Assembly (NCBI RefSeq): GCF_963082655.1
Contig: NC_081556.1
Span: 2,046,001 to 2,110,000, forward strand
Reading direction: 5' to 3'
DNA from: Stomoxys calcitrans
Lineage: Eukaryota; Arthropoda; Insecta; Diptera; Muscidae
Length of the DNA stretch: 64,000 nucleotides
Part shown: piece after piece, positions 34,641 to 46,071 of the stretch
How the letters are laid out: the number at the start of each line of letters is the position of its first letter
Numbering within the stretch: position 1 is the stretch's first letter
The notes under the pieces: generated by a model
Seen by the model: only the letters and a program-made list of their open reading frames with translations
Database searches by the model: none
Told to the model about the DNA's origin: nothing
Position numbers and translations under genes: made by a program

Positions 34641-36025
34641 ATAGATAGAGCTCGATGGACAGCTCTATCGTTGATTCCCTATGTTTACACTGAACAGTTT
34701 ATTATCGGCCACATTTTACTAAAAGCTCTTTAGTTATCGAAAATAAATATGCAAAGGATAATTTTGTTCCATATAAAGTAAAAGAAGGCTCAGCGGAGTG
34801 GGCCCGATTCAGCTAGTTTTCTATAATTTTGTTGATGAAATTTCTATAGAAAATTTTGGCAGAACAGATTTTGAACTTTTAGGTTCAAAAATAAAATAAC
34901 TGAACTTTAGACTAAAAAATTATTTTCCCTCAACCTTGTTTTTTTTGGTAGTTTTTCTGCTTTGCGGCTACCTTTCCCATTAGAGTTCGATCACAAAAAA
35001 CGAAAACTGCAACTTGTTGCCTTCCCTTCCCACTAGTGTTAAAACAAAATTTTATTTTATTGAGTTTTAAAGTTTAATTTTATTTTGAACAATATTTTCA
35101 CATGTGAATAAACTTTCTCGAAACCAATAGCATGGACATTTGAGTGTATGGTGATATGTGAGTATATGTGTGTGTGTGTGTGTGTATGTGGGTATGTGGC
35201 TCCAAATAGGTCTGTTGTATGTAATTTCATTTTGTAAACATTGACAATCTATCAAAATTGATTTAATTTTCAATAACAACAAAAACAACAACATTAAAGC
35301 AGTAACAACGAAAACACAGATAACAACATTAAAAGGAAAGGAAGAAAACAACAACAATATCAGTAACAGCAGTAGCACGAACACTCACCCGCACAACCAC
35401 TCGTACACACACAGAATCATAATAATATTTAAGCAAGGCTTGCCTCAGCCCAAAGTTTACATAGGCTAAAATGCAATTTGCGGCAATGACACGTATTCAA
35501 TATGAGACACGAGACACAAGACCCCAGCAAGTAGTCATTCGACTATACACTACCTACTATACAACAGCACATCATAATGCAATGCAACATGTTGAAATAT
35601 TGTTGTTGTCGAACATACAAATATTACGAGCTCACCCTCCTGCCCTCCCTCCACCTCGTACATCTAGTATGCCAGCTCAATCCACAGAGAACTAAGGACC
35701 CTAGACTAAGGATGACAACAAAATTACAGCATTGTACAATATTTGCGCTACCCCATTTACATTATGTCACAAGATTGTGTGACACTATCATTGTTACAAC
35801 ATCATGTCCAACGAGTGGCAGCAAGTCAGAGAGAGAGAGAGAGAGAGAGTGAGTCAACGATGATATAAAAACAACTAACCACAGGCCATACGTTGGGCAG
35901 TGACGAATCTTGTGTGGCCTGTGGCGTATGAAAGAGAGTTCAACGGAATCACCAAGTTGCAATCGTCCAGAGGAGAACAGGACAGAAAAACCATTATTGG
36001 AACATTAACGAATCAACAACCATCC
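34641..36025. other. Unique DNA with microsatellites
   Basis: A repeat A stub ('AGGCTCAGCGGAGTGGGCCC') lies at about 34787-34825, a TG run at 35166-35186, CAACAA-rich DNA at 35270-35370, and a GA run at 35828-35849. No coding region is supported; the minus ORF 35067-35384 is the complement of the CAACAA repeats. Confidence 0.5.
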
Positions 36026-36027
36026 AT

Positions 36028-36700
36028 CCACTCGGTTATCGGGGCGCTCTAGTAGTGCAGGAGTTATTACCACCGAAAAATGTGTCGATGTTTCGGCTAA
36101 AACTTGAAATCAGGCTTAAGGTGATAATGCCAACTCATGATTCACACTGAGCCTCGAGATCTTAATAAATGGACAACCATGTTCACGATGGAATTCAAAC
36201 TCAGAAGTTCCCTTGAACATTCCATAAAGGAACAGAGGTGAGACTTACTCACTATATGACGTTTTGCGGAGAAGCTTATAATCCCAGAACGGATCCACTC
36301 AGCTGCCGGGGCGCTCTAGTAGTGCGGCAGTTACTACCATCAAAAAATGCGTTGATGTCCCCACTAAAACTCGAAACCAGATTTAAGGTACTAGTGCCGA
36401 CCCATGATTCGCGCTGTGTCTCGAGATCGTAATGAATGGACAACCATGCTCACGATGGAATTCAAACTCAGAAGTTCCCCTAAACATTTCAATAAGAAAC
36501 AGAGGTAAGATTTACTCACAAAATTACGTTTTGTAGTGAAGCTCATAATCCCAGAACGTATCCACTCGGCTGCCAGGGCACTCTAGTAGTGCGGCACTTA
36601 GTACCACTGAAAATGCGTTGATGTTTCCGCTAGAAATCAAAACCAGACTTACTGTGCTATTGCCAATGAATCACGCTGAGCGTCGATATCTTCGAGTTGA
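36028..36700. repeat. About 264-bp tandem repeat, 2.5 copies
   Basis: 'GGGGCGCTCTAGTAGTGC' occurs at about 36040 and 36306, and 'AGGGCACTCTAGTAGTGC' at about 36570, so the periods are near 265. Each unit continues with 'CACGATGGAATTCAAACTC' and 'AGAAGTTCCCCT'. Confidence 0.85.
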
Positions 36701-36704
36701 GCAC

Positions 36705-36845
36705 CTGTAGACCACCATAACGCTGAACACTTGGCTTCAATCCTTGTGAGAACATCAGAAAATTGTTCAGCGTTGGCGGACTCAGCTGTAAAAAGCAGGT
36801 CCCTTATTAAAATATAAATAGGACAGTACTCGCTGAATGAAATTC
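36705..36845 (+). mobile_element. Degenerate tRNA-derived SINE fragment, copy 6
   Basis: It keeps 'ACGCTGAACACTTGG', 'TTCAATCCTTGTGAGAACAT' and 'GGACTCAGCTGTAAAAAGCA' from the family. The A box is lost and the B box is mutated. Confidence 0.55.
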
Positions 36846-36936
36846 TCGAAGGCGAATTTACAATGTAGAGCTTCAAATAAAAAATATTTTGGAAAGTATC
36901 ACAAACTTTATGATAACCGCAGCATACTTTCAAATC

Positions 36937-37437
36937 CTAGGGTAAATATAATGGGGAAAAATGAAAAAATTTGATGACTGCGAGATGGATGAATGGATGA
37001 ACAGACAATAAGCAAGAGGGACGTTGGTGGCAGTAGTACTGCTGGGTGATATACTGGACTAGTATGTTGGTGTAATCATGTGCTTCATCCTTCTGCGAGT
37101 TTGTTGTGTGAATGGTACAACCACTCCCGGCACTACACAAGTGAGGCACAGAGTTATGCGAGATGATGAGGCAGCACATAGCAGTTACTCGAGACCCCTT
37201 TAGCGTCGTAAAATATTGATTTTGACAATACTCAACGATTGGAGGTTGGAAAACCCCCTGGTTCCAATGACGGACATAACACTTCGAACTGATGGACATT
37301 TTGATGATACGGCCGATGATGTTGATGATGATGACGTTGTTGCCATTGATGGTGACAATGTTGTTTGCGCCCAGTGAATAATTGAAACTTGAAGCTGATG
37401 TCGTCATCAGCCAGTCAGATAGTAATGTCACTGTCAT
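36937..37437 (-). CDS. Unrecognised 166-codon minus-strand ORF
   Basis: It opens with MTVTLLSDWLMTT and ends FSPLYLP, in DNA with more balanced base content than its surroundings. I recognise no domain. A run of Ile/Val/Asn near residues 23-45 comes from a GATGTT-rich stretch. There are no repeat-family features. It may be a small gene, an exon, or chance in unique DNA. I see no supporting promoter or splice sites. Confidence 0.2.
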   Translation of the reverse strand: MTVTLLSDWLMTTSASSFNYSLGANNIVTINGNNVIIINIIGRIIKMSISSKCYVRHWNQGVFQPPIVEYCQNQYFTTLKGSRVTAMCCLIISHNSVPHLCSAGSGCTIHTTNSQKDEAHDYTNILVQYITQQYYCHQRPSCLLSVHPFIHLAVIKFFHFSPLYLP

Positions 37438-38204
37438 TTGCTTTGCCTTACTGCCAGCTAAACCTAATGGGCAGTGTGCGCAGTGTCATATGGCCCAAAT
37501 GCTATGATGTTATTGTTAATGTTGGACATTAGTAAATGATATGTCAAACTTTGAGAGATCTCAGGTCATGTTGAGAATAATCTAAGCAGAAAGGTTATCA
37601 GAATTCGTAAAGGCTTTATAAGATGAATAGTTTATGTTTTTTTATAAACCTTCACTAAGAAAATCACGAATATATTAAATATTTCAATGTCAAGAATGTG
37701 CTGTATATGATAAGGTGATCTAAAACTTAAATTCTATTTAAATTTTCTCTAAAGACAAAATTGTCTTGCAAATTTTTCTTAACACAAAACTTTAATTAAT
37801 TTTTCTCCAAATACAATATTCTTATGAAATTTTCCGTAAAGAAAAAATTTCTAAACGGATACTTAGAAAATTTTGGTGTGAAGACTTCAAGGGCCGTACT
37901 TTGGTAGGTTGTACATACATCGAATTCATTGCGAAAACGCATTTATGATTTGAATATGACACTAACCAAGCTCGACAACCTGTCGGCTTGCTGTTCTGCT
38001 GTGTTTGTATCTTATGGCAATAGATTTTTTGTCCACGCAACTACAATGACTTCCATGGTATACACAAGTCTCTATGCATCTTTCGGAAGCTGCGATAATA
38101 GCTCCGATTTTTTTTATTTTATAATTCTCATTTTAGTTCTCTTTCGACACAAGCTTAATAATCGAATATATTCGATCCATAGGCTTACAGATGAAGTGTG
38201 AGAT
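37438..38204. other. Unique DNA with degenerate satellite monomers
   Basis: Around 37735-37870, words such as 'TTTTCTCTAAAGACAAAAT' are the reverse complement of the unit of 29-bp array 1, diverged. No gene is recognised. Confidence 0.45.
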
Positions 38205-39292
38205 CATAGCCACTGTGGCCATGAGACTTAAGGCGATGGGAATATTGACAGAGGATAGCCGTAGGTCATGCCATCGTAATCGAAGCGACGATAGGAAACC
38301 TGGAAGGAATAGAAGAGGTTTACGATTGGATACCTGAGACGACCATTGAGGTCGAGTGCGGTGCACTGCTGCTGGCGGCACAGTCGTGGATTGATGGAAC
38401 TCTGCGATTGTCTTCTGTAAGATCACGCTAAAAAAATGGATCAAAGCTAGAGGACAGAGTGGACCTGGGGTCTTCATTGAGAACCCAGGGACTGAGATCT
38501 GTTTAAGACTACCTGACCATTATACGGTCCTGCAGATGGAGATCCGAACGATCACGGAATGCTTGAGGTGGTGTGGTATTAACGTGAAGACGTCGATTAT
38601 GAACAAATTTACGGACAAGACAGTAAACTGACCATAAGGGCAATAACAACCAGGGCGGTAAGGTCACGAACAGTCTTGGAGTGTAAGAAGGGTTAATCTC
38701 CTTCTATGAGGATGGCACGATCCGCATCGTTTCGGTGCCGGGCCATTACGGAGCAAGGGGTAATGAAAGAGCAGACCATATGGCAGTGAAGGCCAGAGGA
38801 CTGCTTTCAATAAACTTCGTTAACCCGAGGCTTTTCGGGGCGACGCAGTCCGAGTAAAAGCGTGTGAGACGAACGTGCATTTTACACTGTGGAACAGCCA
38901 TGCGGTTGGTAGAACGACGAAAATCCTTTGTGGAGATATGGATCATGAAAAGACGAGGCTATTACTGAAAGGATGTAACAAGGATAGTTTTCAGTATCTA
39001 CGAGCTCATTTATACAAAATCGGTGCGGCAGGTGATAGCATGTGTGGGGCATAAGGGGAGGATGTTGAGACATGTCACCGTCTAGCTTTCGCGGCTAACA
39101 GACACCTGCGTTTAGGTGGGGACACAATACCAAACGTGATCCAAGTTAGGGGCGTGGCGTGGAAAACAATTTGGGATTTAGTAAGTAGCAAGGAGTTCCT
39201 GACTTAGATTTTTTTTTTCGAGGTCACTTTTTAGTGCGCACAACAAGCCGATAACTGGCTTAGGGCGGATTAATATCCGCACCCTCGCTTTT
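38205..39292 (+). pseudogene. Non-LTR retrotransposon RNase H-end relic, copy 2
   Basis: It is colinear with 13637-14715 ('AGGCGATGGGAATATTGACA', 'GGAAACCTGGAAGGAA', 'CACGGAATGCTTGAGGTGG', 'AGGGCGGATTAATATCCGC') but broken by several frameshifts and a small deletion near 38990. It is longer at the left than copy 1 in the 'GAGTGCGGTGCACTGCTGCT' segment. Confidence 0.8.
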
Positions 39293-39389
39293 TATTTAAA
39301 ATCTTTTTAAAAGGGTTTTTAAATTCGTTGGAATAATTTTTACTAACAAATTTAAGAAACTGGAAGTTGTTTGGCAGAAGTCGGTTTTC

Positions 39390-39535
39390 TAATCACGAAA
39401 TTTTATTTTCAAAATCCCAAAACACGGTTTTCATATTATTAACCGAAAACCCGGTTTTCATGAACCTAAAACCTGAATTTCGGAAATCGAAAAAACGATT
39501 ATTATAAACCGAAATTCCGGTTTTTATAACTGTCC
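39390..39535. repeat. 22-bp minisatellite, left block
   Basis: Units like AAACCCGGTTTTCATAAACC, diverged, occur about six times. The same unit is better preserved at 40865-41080, on the far side of the RTE fragment. Confidence 0.75.
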
Positions 39536-39539
39536 ACGG

Positions 39540-40860
39540 CCGACACGGGATATCTATGAGCACCACACACAGGCTGAAACTTTGAGCTCCGACTTGTGTG
39601 GTGTCCATCGTTACCAAGGGAAGCTCAACTGAAAGTAGCTGCAAATGCGGCCGCGGGCAGTCAGCGATTTTTGAGAGGAGAGTCTCAATGAGGAGTCAGG
39701 TGGCGCTGGCTCTTAATTAAATACTAAGTGCCAATTATACTCGAGATGACAAGGCGAGTTATTGGCGCCTTCAAATAACTAATGGCCAACATCAGCGTCT
39801 GTTCCCAGGTTAGGGTCGGCTGGAGCAGAGCGTCGGATCTTGGAGCAAGCGGCTCGCCACAACGAGGGATATATGTACAATTCCACAATTGTGGAATTGG
39901 GCCACTAACAACCCCCGGAAAACTATGAGAACTACTAACACCAGACATGAATTTGGCTGTGGATTTGTGGTTAGTCGGAGACTGAAACACCTTGTCTTCA
40001 GCTTTACTCCGGTGGAAGCGAGGCCAGCCACAATCCGCATAAAAGCCAAATTCTTCAACATCAGCCTTACTTGTGCCCATGCCCCGACGGAAAACAAAGA
40101 CGAGCAGGCCAAGGATATTTTCTACGAGCGCCAAAAGAGATAATATGACCGGTGCCCCACCCATGATATTAAAATCGTTCTAGGAGTTTTTAATGCGAAG
40201 ATAGGGAAGGAAGACATTTTTGGTCCAACAGTCGGAAAGTTTAGCCTCCACGAGATAACGTCCAGTAATGGGTTGAGGCTAGTAGCACCAGATTTCAACA
40301 TAAAAATATTCACGAAGTCACATGGCGGTCACCCGATCAAAACACGAGGAACTAAATAGATCACGTTGTGATAGATGGAAGGCATTCATTCAGCGTGTTA
40401 GATGTACGATCGGTGCGTGGAGCGAATATAGATTCGGATCATTACCTTGTTACAGCAAAGGTTCGCACCCATTTGAACATGGCGAGGAAAGTAGGATCTG
40501 ACACTGCACGGCAGCTGGACATTGAAAAGCTGCAGCGGCATACTCCACTCGACTGACCCAACTGCTTGACGAAAACACTCCTTGTTCCGATGATATAATG
40601 GCGCAGTGCAAACTATTGCCCAATCCATGGAAAATGCCGCGAAATCAGTACTTGGGTACCGGAAGTCTCCTCCATGAAACCCATGGTACGACCAAAAGTG
40701 TCGATGGAAAGATCAAGTGCTGGGAGACACCTCAAAACTTGGTGTCAGAGATTTTTTTAGAATGATCACGGAAGATTGAGGCGCTTGGAACGCTATTCTA
40801 CGTTGGGCTAGTGGAACAAATGTTTTGTCATAGCCAATTTAAGTAAAATAAGTAACTTCG
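39540..40860 (+). pseudogene. RTE-clade retrotransposon endonuclease fragment
   Basis: The frames 39889-40143 and 40368-40556 carry the apurinic-type endonuclease: 'CGFVVSRRLKHLVFSFTPV', 'FFNISLTCAHAPTENKDEQ', then 'DGRHSFSVLDVRSVRGAN' and 'IDSDHYLVTAKVRTHL' (the SDH catalytic motif). Other parts are frameshifted ('LGVFNAKIGKED' region near 40180). No RT domain follows, so it is truncated and dead. Confidence 0.85.
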
Positions 40861-40864
40861 ACTG

Positions 40865-41082
40865 TCATAAAAAACTCCGGCTTGCAGAAACCGAAAACCC
40901 GGTTTTCATAAACCGAAACTCCGGCTTTCATAAACTAAAAACCGGTTTTAATAAACTAAAAACCCGATTTTCATTAACCAAAAACTCGGTTTCAATGAAC
41001 CGAAAATCCGATTTTCATAAACAGAGAACAAGATTTTTAAAAACCCAAAACCCGGTTTTAAAAAACTGGAAATTCATTGAAA
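40865..41082. repeat. 22-bp minisatellite, right block
   Basis: Nine or so units such as AAACCCGGTTTTCATAAACC with a strict 22-bp period. Each is an imperfect palindrome around CCGG. Confidence 0.85.
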
Positions 41083-42545
41083 ATGTTTTTTTTTATTTTT
41101 TTTTTATAACGTGTATTAACGCAACTACTTCGTGGGCCATCCATTATAAAGTTTTTTTTTTGTTAATTGTTTTGTTTTGTTTGGTCTTTATTTTATTCAC
41201 CTCTTTCGCCTACCATGACATATTTGTATTCAACTAATTAAACAATAACTAGGCAACATGCGTAACGTTCATATGCAAAATTAATTATCAGATCAACAAT
41301 GCACTGTATCGTACAGACAAACAACATCTACTAGGCATAAAAACAATGGCTAAACAATGGCTAGAAAAAGCACATAAACATGACAAGTTTAAATATATCA
41401 CACCTTCTTATTAATTCTTAGCCATGACTATCAGAATGTTGAGGAACTTGAATAGATTTACGATGGCTGCTATAAACAGCCAAGTAGACTGGATGGAAAT
41501 GCAAAATTATCTAATCTCTCAGAGAGATGTGACATTATTGAAGCCAATGAGACAATGGAAATTTTCCCAAGGTGTAGTGCCTAGTGTAACTTTATTTCAC
41601 CTCAAATGATTTAAAGCCTCATGCCAAATAAAAATCTTCAAATGATGTCAGAGCGGAAGTATACTAATTTTAATGTAATTAAATATTAATTAAATGACAA
41701 AATCTCTGTAGAATTTAATGCAATAGGAATAGGTTTTTTGCAGTTACCCCTCATAGAGGGGGACTGATTTGGAAAAATTACACCGCTACCCAGTTTTGAA
41801 TGGGTAACATTGTTAAGAATCTCCCAGGCATTTTCTATGGGAAACAAACTTGCATTCATTCACTTTCAATGTAACCAAAAAGCTGGAAAAGTGCAAGGCA
41901 AAATCTTATCATCTGCTGGTATAGTGTGTGTCCAGAACAGGTTACATCCACTTGAACTTGCACTCATACATACACCCATAGAAGCTGCTAGATGGCTTTC
42001 AATGTCCCTGACATTCTTTCAAGGATAGTTAACAGACAAAGTTTGTGATTTGCTGGTGTGTTCTATGGCTCACTTGGTCGCTGTGTTATTTAAGTGGAAA
42101 ATTGGATTTTCAAAATTTCTATCATTGACATGCTGTATGTATGTAGGTGTGTATGTATGTTTGGATGGGTGCATGAGTACTTTCCTTTCTGTCATGGTCA
42201 GAAAGACATGCCTTGGACTTGGGCATTATGATCAATTAAGTTACCTCAAAATGTGAACATTCGTGGAAGAGTGGATATTTCCGAAGGGACATAAAAACTC
42301 TCAATGCTGAGAAATTAAATTTGAAATCGGGAATTGGTCGATTATGTAAGACTTTAAATCATTTACTTTCACCTTAAGGATAAAATTGCATACGACAAAT
42401 TGTATAGTAATAAACTAATGAGTAAAATACATAGTTGGCATTACATTTGTGGGACCTTATGCTTCCCAAACTTTAAAGTCATCTACTGTAGTGGGAAGAT
42501 TATTAAATTCTAAAAAAATATTTTTGTTAAAAGAGATGCAAATTA
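41083..42545. other. Unique AT-rich DNA, nothing recognised
   Basis: Several 60-80 codon ORFs exist, but none has a recognisable domain or splice context. Confidence 0.4.
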
Positions 42546-42549
42546 TTCT

Positions 42550-42790
42550 CTGCACAAAGACCAGAGAACTGCCGTCAATAAACTTGGTTAACCCGAAGCC
42601 TTTCGTGTCGACGCAGTCGGGCTTAAGGGCGTGGGCGACAAAACGCGCATGTTGCACTGTGTAACAGCGAAATAGTCGGTAGGACGGCGAAAATCGTATG
42701 GGATGATCCGAATCGTGGAGGACAAAGCTATTACTGAAAGCAAGTAAAAGGGTGGTCAATATAGTTTTGTTGCCATAACGGGATACAAGA
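42550..42790 (+). pseudogene. Non-LTR retrotransposon fragment, copy 3
   Basis: 'CTGCCGTCAATAAACTTGGT' and 'TAACCCGAAGCC' match positions 14161-14190 of copy 1. Translation gives 'RELPSINLVNPKPFVSTQS'. It covers only the part after the RNase H domain. Confidence 0.75.
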
Positions 42791-42794
42791 GGCT

Positions 42795-42938
42795 CATGAA
42801 ATCAAATCTAAAGAGCGGTTTAAATGAGAACTATAACATGGAAGTCGAAACGAAAAACTTCATGCAAAATTTCAGTTGAATCGGATATTAATTGTGCACA
42901 CTAGAGGCTTAAGAAGTCAACATCGCAGATCGGTATAT
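42795..42938 (+). repeat. Repeat B fragment at transposon insertion site
   Basis: 'AATCGGATATTAATTGTGCA' and 'GAGGCTTAAGAAGTCAACAT' are repeat B module text, cut at 42938 by the transposon that follows. Confidence 0.6.
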
Positions 42939-43478
42939 AAAGGGTGATTTTTTAGCTATTATCTTTTTAGCAACACTGGTTAAAACAGCTCACGCACGTT
43001 TCGTGTTTTGTTTCACTATCTTCAGTTTGATCTATAATTTAACCGTAAATCTTCTTACAAACGAACACCGCTTGCAAATTATTGAAATGCCTGCCCGTCA
43101 CTTGTGTTCAGTGACGTAGCTCATTTATGGCTCAATGGGTGCGCAAATAAGCAGAATTGTCGATTTTGGAGTAAAGATCAACCAAAAGCATTGCAAGAGC
43201 TACCATTGCATTCAGAAAAAGTCACAGTTTGGTGCGCTTTATGGGCTAGTGGCATCATTGGAACGTACTTCTTCAAAGATGATGCGAATCGTAACGTAAC
43301 TGTTAATGGTGAGCGCTGCAGTGGATGATATCCAATTTTTTTTTTGACCAAAATGCAGTAGCTTGACATGACATGTGGTTTCAATAAGACGGTGTCACAT
43401 TCCACACAGCACGCGTAACAATGGACTTATTTGGAGACAAAACATGAACCGATTTGGCCCATTAACTAACAAGAAGTA
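42939..43478 (+). pseudogene. Deleted Tc1/mariner-superfamily transposon, copy 1
   Basis: The terminus AAGGGTGATTTTTTAGCTAT opens the element. A short N-terminal piece ('EHRLQIIEM') is followed after a large internal deletion by 'QKHCKSYHCIQKKSQFGAL' and related frames of the transposase core. The right part is cut by a mariner MITE at 43479. Sister copies are at 50905-51317 and 55735-56308. Confidence 0.75.
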
Positions 43479-43689
43479 TTGGGTTGCCCAAAAAGTAATT
43501 GAGGATTTTTCATATAGTAGGCGTTGACAAATTTTTTCACAGCTTGTGACTCTGTAATTGCATTCTTTCTTCCGTCAGTTATCAGCTGTTACTTTTAGCT
43601 TGCTTTAGAAAAGAAGTGTAAAAAAAGTTTTATTAAAAATGAATTTACTTTCTTTTAAAAAATCCGCAATTACTTTTTGGGCAACCCAA
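43479..43689. mobile_element. Mariner-type MITE, 211 bp, copy 2
   Basis: It has the same TTGGGTTGCCCAAAAAGTAA ends as 2734-2970 and TA on both sides (43477-43478, 43690-43691). It is about 26 bp shorter through an internal deletion near 43620. It lies at the edge of the deleted transposon. Confidence 0.85.
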
Positions 43690-44269
43690 TATTTGTTCGA
43701 AATTTCAAGCACTTAACTTTTCTCCTCCGAAAGTTAGCGTGCTTTCGACAGACATTGCTAAATCGACTTGGAACGTCAAGCCCATCAAGAATATATTTTA
43801 TGAGGTCTCAGACGAATATTTCGAGGTGTTACAAACGGAATGACGAAATTAGCATACCCCCGGTATGATACGGTAAAGGGTATAAAAAAAATATAACTAA
43901 AAACGTGTTAAGTAAGGCTGTCCCGTACTTTGGAGACCCACCACCATGGTTATACAAATCATCCTATTTTATTATACCGTATCCATAGTTATATATAGAG
44001 GCTGGTGTGGATCATATTTGGTTCAGGACCCAGAACTCTTCAGGTCCCGAGAACTCAAGTTTCAGTTTCAGAGAAATCAGGCAATAATTCTGCTTTTTAT
44101 GGGATTAAGACCCTAAATTGGAAAATCGGTCTATATGACATCTATATCTAAATATAGTCTGATCTGGATATTATTCTGGTCGTATGACGGGAGGCCTAGT
44201 ACCAGCTGTTGTTTCAAATTCCGGCGAAATGGGTTAATAAACGCGTCTTTTTATGGGATTTTGACATTA

Positions 44270-44623
44270 CCCTCATAGAAATTTGTTAGTAAAAACAGCA
44301 AGTATGTTTGCTATAACAGCAGAAAGTCTGCTAAAAATGGGACAGCTGTAATTTTTGCTAAAACAGCCAACATTTTCTCCTGTTTTCAAATGGTAAAAAA
44401 TAAATTTAAAATTTTACAATAACGTAAAATTTATTCCAATTTTCTATAATGTGCTAATTTTTGAACGAATTTAAATTACATCAGACAAAATATCTACAAT
44501 TTTGTGCTTTTAAACAAAAAATTAAAATAATCTTTTATTAATAGAGAGCAATGCCTCATTTGTTGCTTAGAAGTTTAAAAATGATGTATGGATTCTGTCA
44601 AAAGCAGACTAATTTTTCTGGGT
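44270..44623. mobile_element. TWA-target MITE, 354 bp
   Basis: It begins CCCTCATAGAAATTTGTTAG and ends 'GACTAATTTTTCTGGGT', imperfect inverted termini, with TTA on each side (44267-44269, 44624-44626). The interior has 'GTTTGCTATAACAGCAGAAA'. No ORF. It is the same family as 49332-49806. Confidence 0.6.
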
Positions 44624-44641
44624 TTATGTCGGCAGTTTATG

Positions 44642-44722
44642 TGGTTCAGATTAGGCGATATTAAGATATGACTACCATATAGACTGAGGTAGTCATATCT
44701 TAATATCGCCTAATCTGAACCA
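44642..44722. repeat. Perfect 35-bp hairpin with 11-nt loop
   Basis: Arms 44642-44676 and 44688-44722 are exact reverse complements (arm starts TGGTTCAGATTAGGCGATAT). The loop is ATATAGACTGA. The arms are repeat B module text, so this is a small inverted duplication inside the repeat. Confidence 0.93.
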
Positions 44723-45065
44723 TATTTGGGTCGGGAGGCTTAAAACAACTCATTATTTAAAATTTCAGCGAAATTGGGTAATAAATAAAGCTTTTATATG
44801 CTACAGACCCTTTATCGACAGCTATATCCAAAAATGGACCGATTTAGCCGGCTCAAGAAGATAACCAAAGACGTATCTGTGCCAAATTTCAGCTTAATAT
44901 CTCAATTTTTTAAGGCATTAGCGGACGGACAGACGCACGGACAACGTTAAATTGCCTTAGGATTTAACGAGGATCCGAAATATATATACTTTGCGGGGTC
45001 GATGACTTGCAAACGGAATGACTAAATGAATATATCCCCTATCCTATTGTGGTGGGTATAAAAAC

Positions 45066-46070
45066 ATTTGAGCATTATTTGTAAAAGTTTAATTTATTTC
45101 CTTTTCATACATTTTTTCCTATTGCGCAGTCAACTGTTTCTGTCATATTTGTAAGGCTGTCTGTTTTTGTTCTGTTTGATGTACAATGTTACCAACTGCT
45201 GTTCCAATTAATCGAATTTGCTGATGATCTAAATATGAGAAGCAACTTTGCAACGACTCTATAAAATTTCAAACAAAACAAAAGCCTTTGAAAATAAACG
45301 AGTTTTTATGTACAGACACAAAATAAAATAGAAAACAGTAGTTATTTAATTGGAAGCAAATGTGGTTTATAACAAAAATGTCAACGTGTACCTTATCATG
45401 GCCGAAAGGTCAGCAGACAAGCAAAAAAAAAATTAATTAAACAAAAAATTTTTTTTGATGACCTGCTAATATGCCAGTGCTTTTGAGGATAAATAAATAA
45501 ACAAAAATTTATAATATGATAATAATTAAAATTTGAAAAAATTCTGATATCAACCAAGTTTAAGCATGACAAAAAATGAGAAATAAACCAATCATTGTTC
45601 AAATGTTTTTATTTCTATTCTACACTCAACGAATTTTTTTAGCAAAAACAGGAAAATAAATGCGGGTGGCAACAATTTGTATCCTCTGATAAACAAACAG
45701 CAGTCCTGTGTGCTATTTTAACATGCTGTTACAACTGGGTTTTATTAGCTTTAAGGTCCCTTTAATTTAATTTCCGTTTGTTTTTAATTTAAAATTGTAA
45801 CAAGTTTTCTCATTATGTCATCTTACATTGTTTCTAGAATGAGAATGTTTCCCTAGAATTTCTTTATTTTTCTTTCCCACCTAACAATATGATCTGACTT
45901 TGTCTGACTTCCGGCATGTCTGCATATGGTCGGACGAAACATATGACAATTCTTACCGAATCCGGAAAGAAATCTGTTCGACAAGTCTCAGGGAATTAAG
46001 TTTTTCTGTTCCGACATTTGAGAACGAAATCGTAAGGATTTTTTAGCAAGAATGTTTTCTTTTGTTCATT
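45066..46070. other. AT-rich DNA, mostly unique
   Basis: Near 45630-45660, 'AATTTTTTTAGCAAAAACAG' resembles an end of the TWA-target MITE family. No coding region is recognised. Confidence 0.4.
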
Positions 46071-46071
46071 T

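Larger units (their letters stand above)
43690..45065. repeat. Repeat B copies split by a MITE
   Basis: Repeat B text on both sides of 44270-44623: 'TTTCGAGGTGTTACAAACGG', 'GGTATGATACGGTAAAGGGT', 'GACCGATTTAGCCGGCTC', 'GGACGGACAGACGCACGGAC', and an end 'GTGGTGGGTATAAAAACA'. Two head-on termini near 43870-43950 show that two copies adjoin. Confidence 0.7.

Noticed and set aside
35067..35384. Leu/Val-rich minus ORF resembling a membrane protein
   Set aside because: It is the complement of CAACAA/TG repeats, a common false membrane-protein signal.
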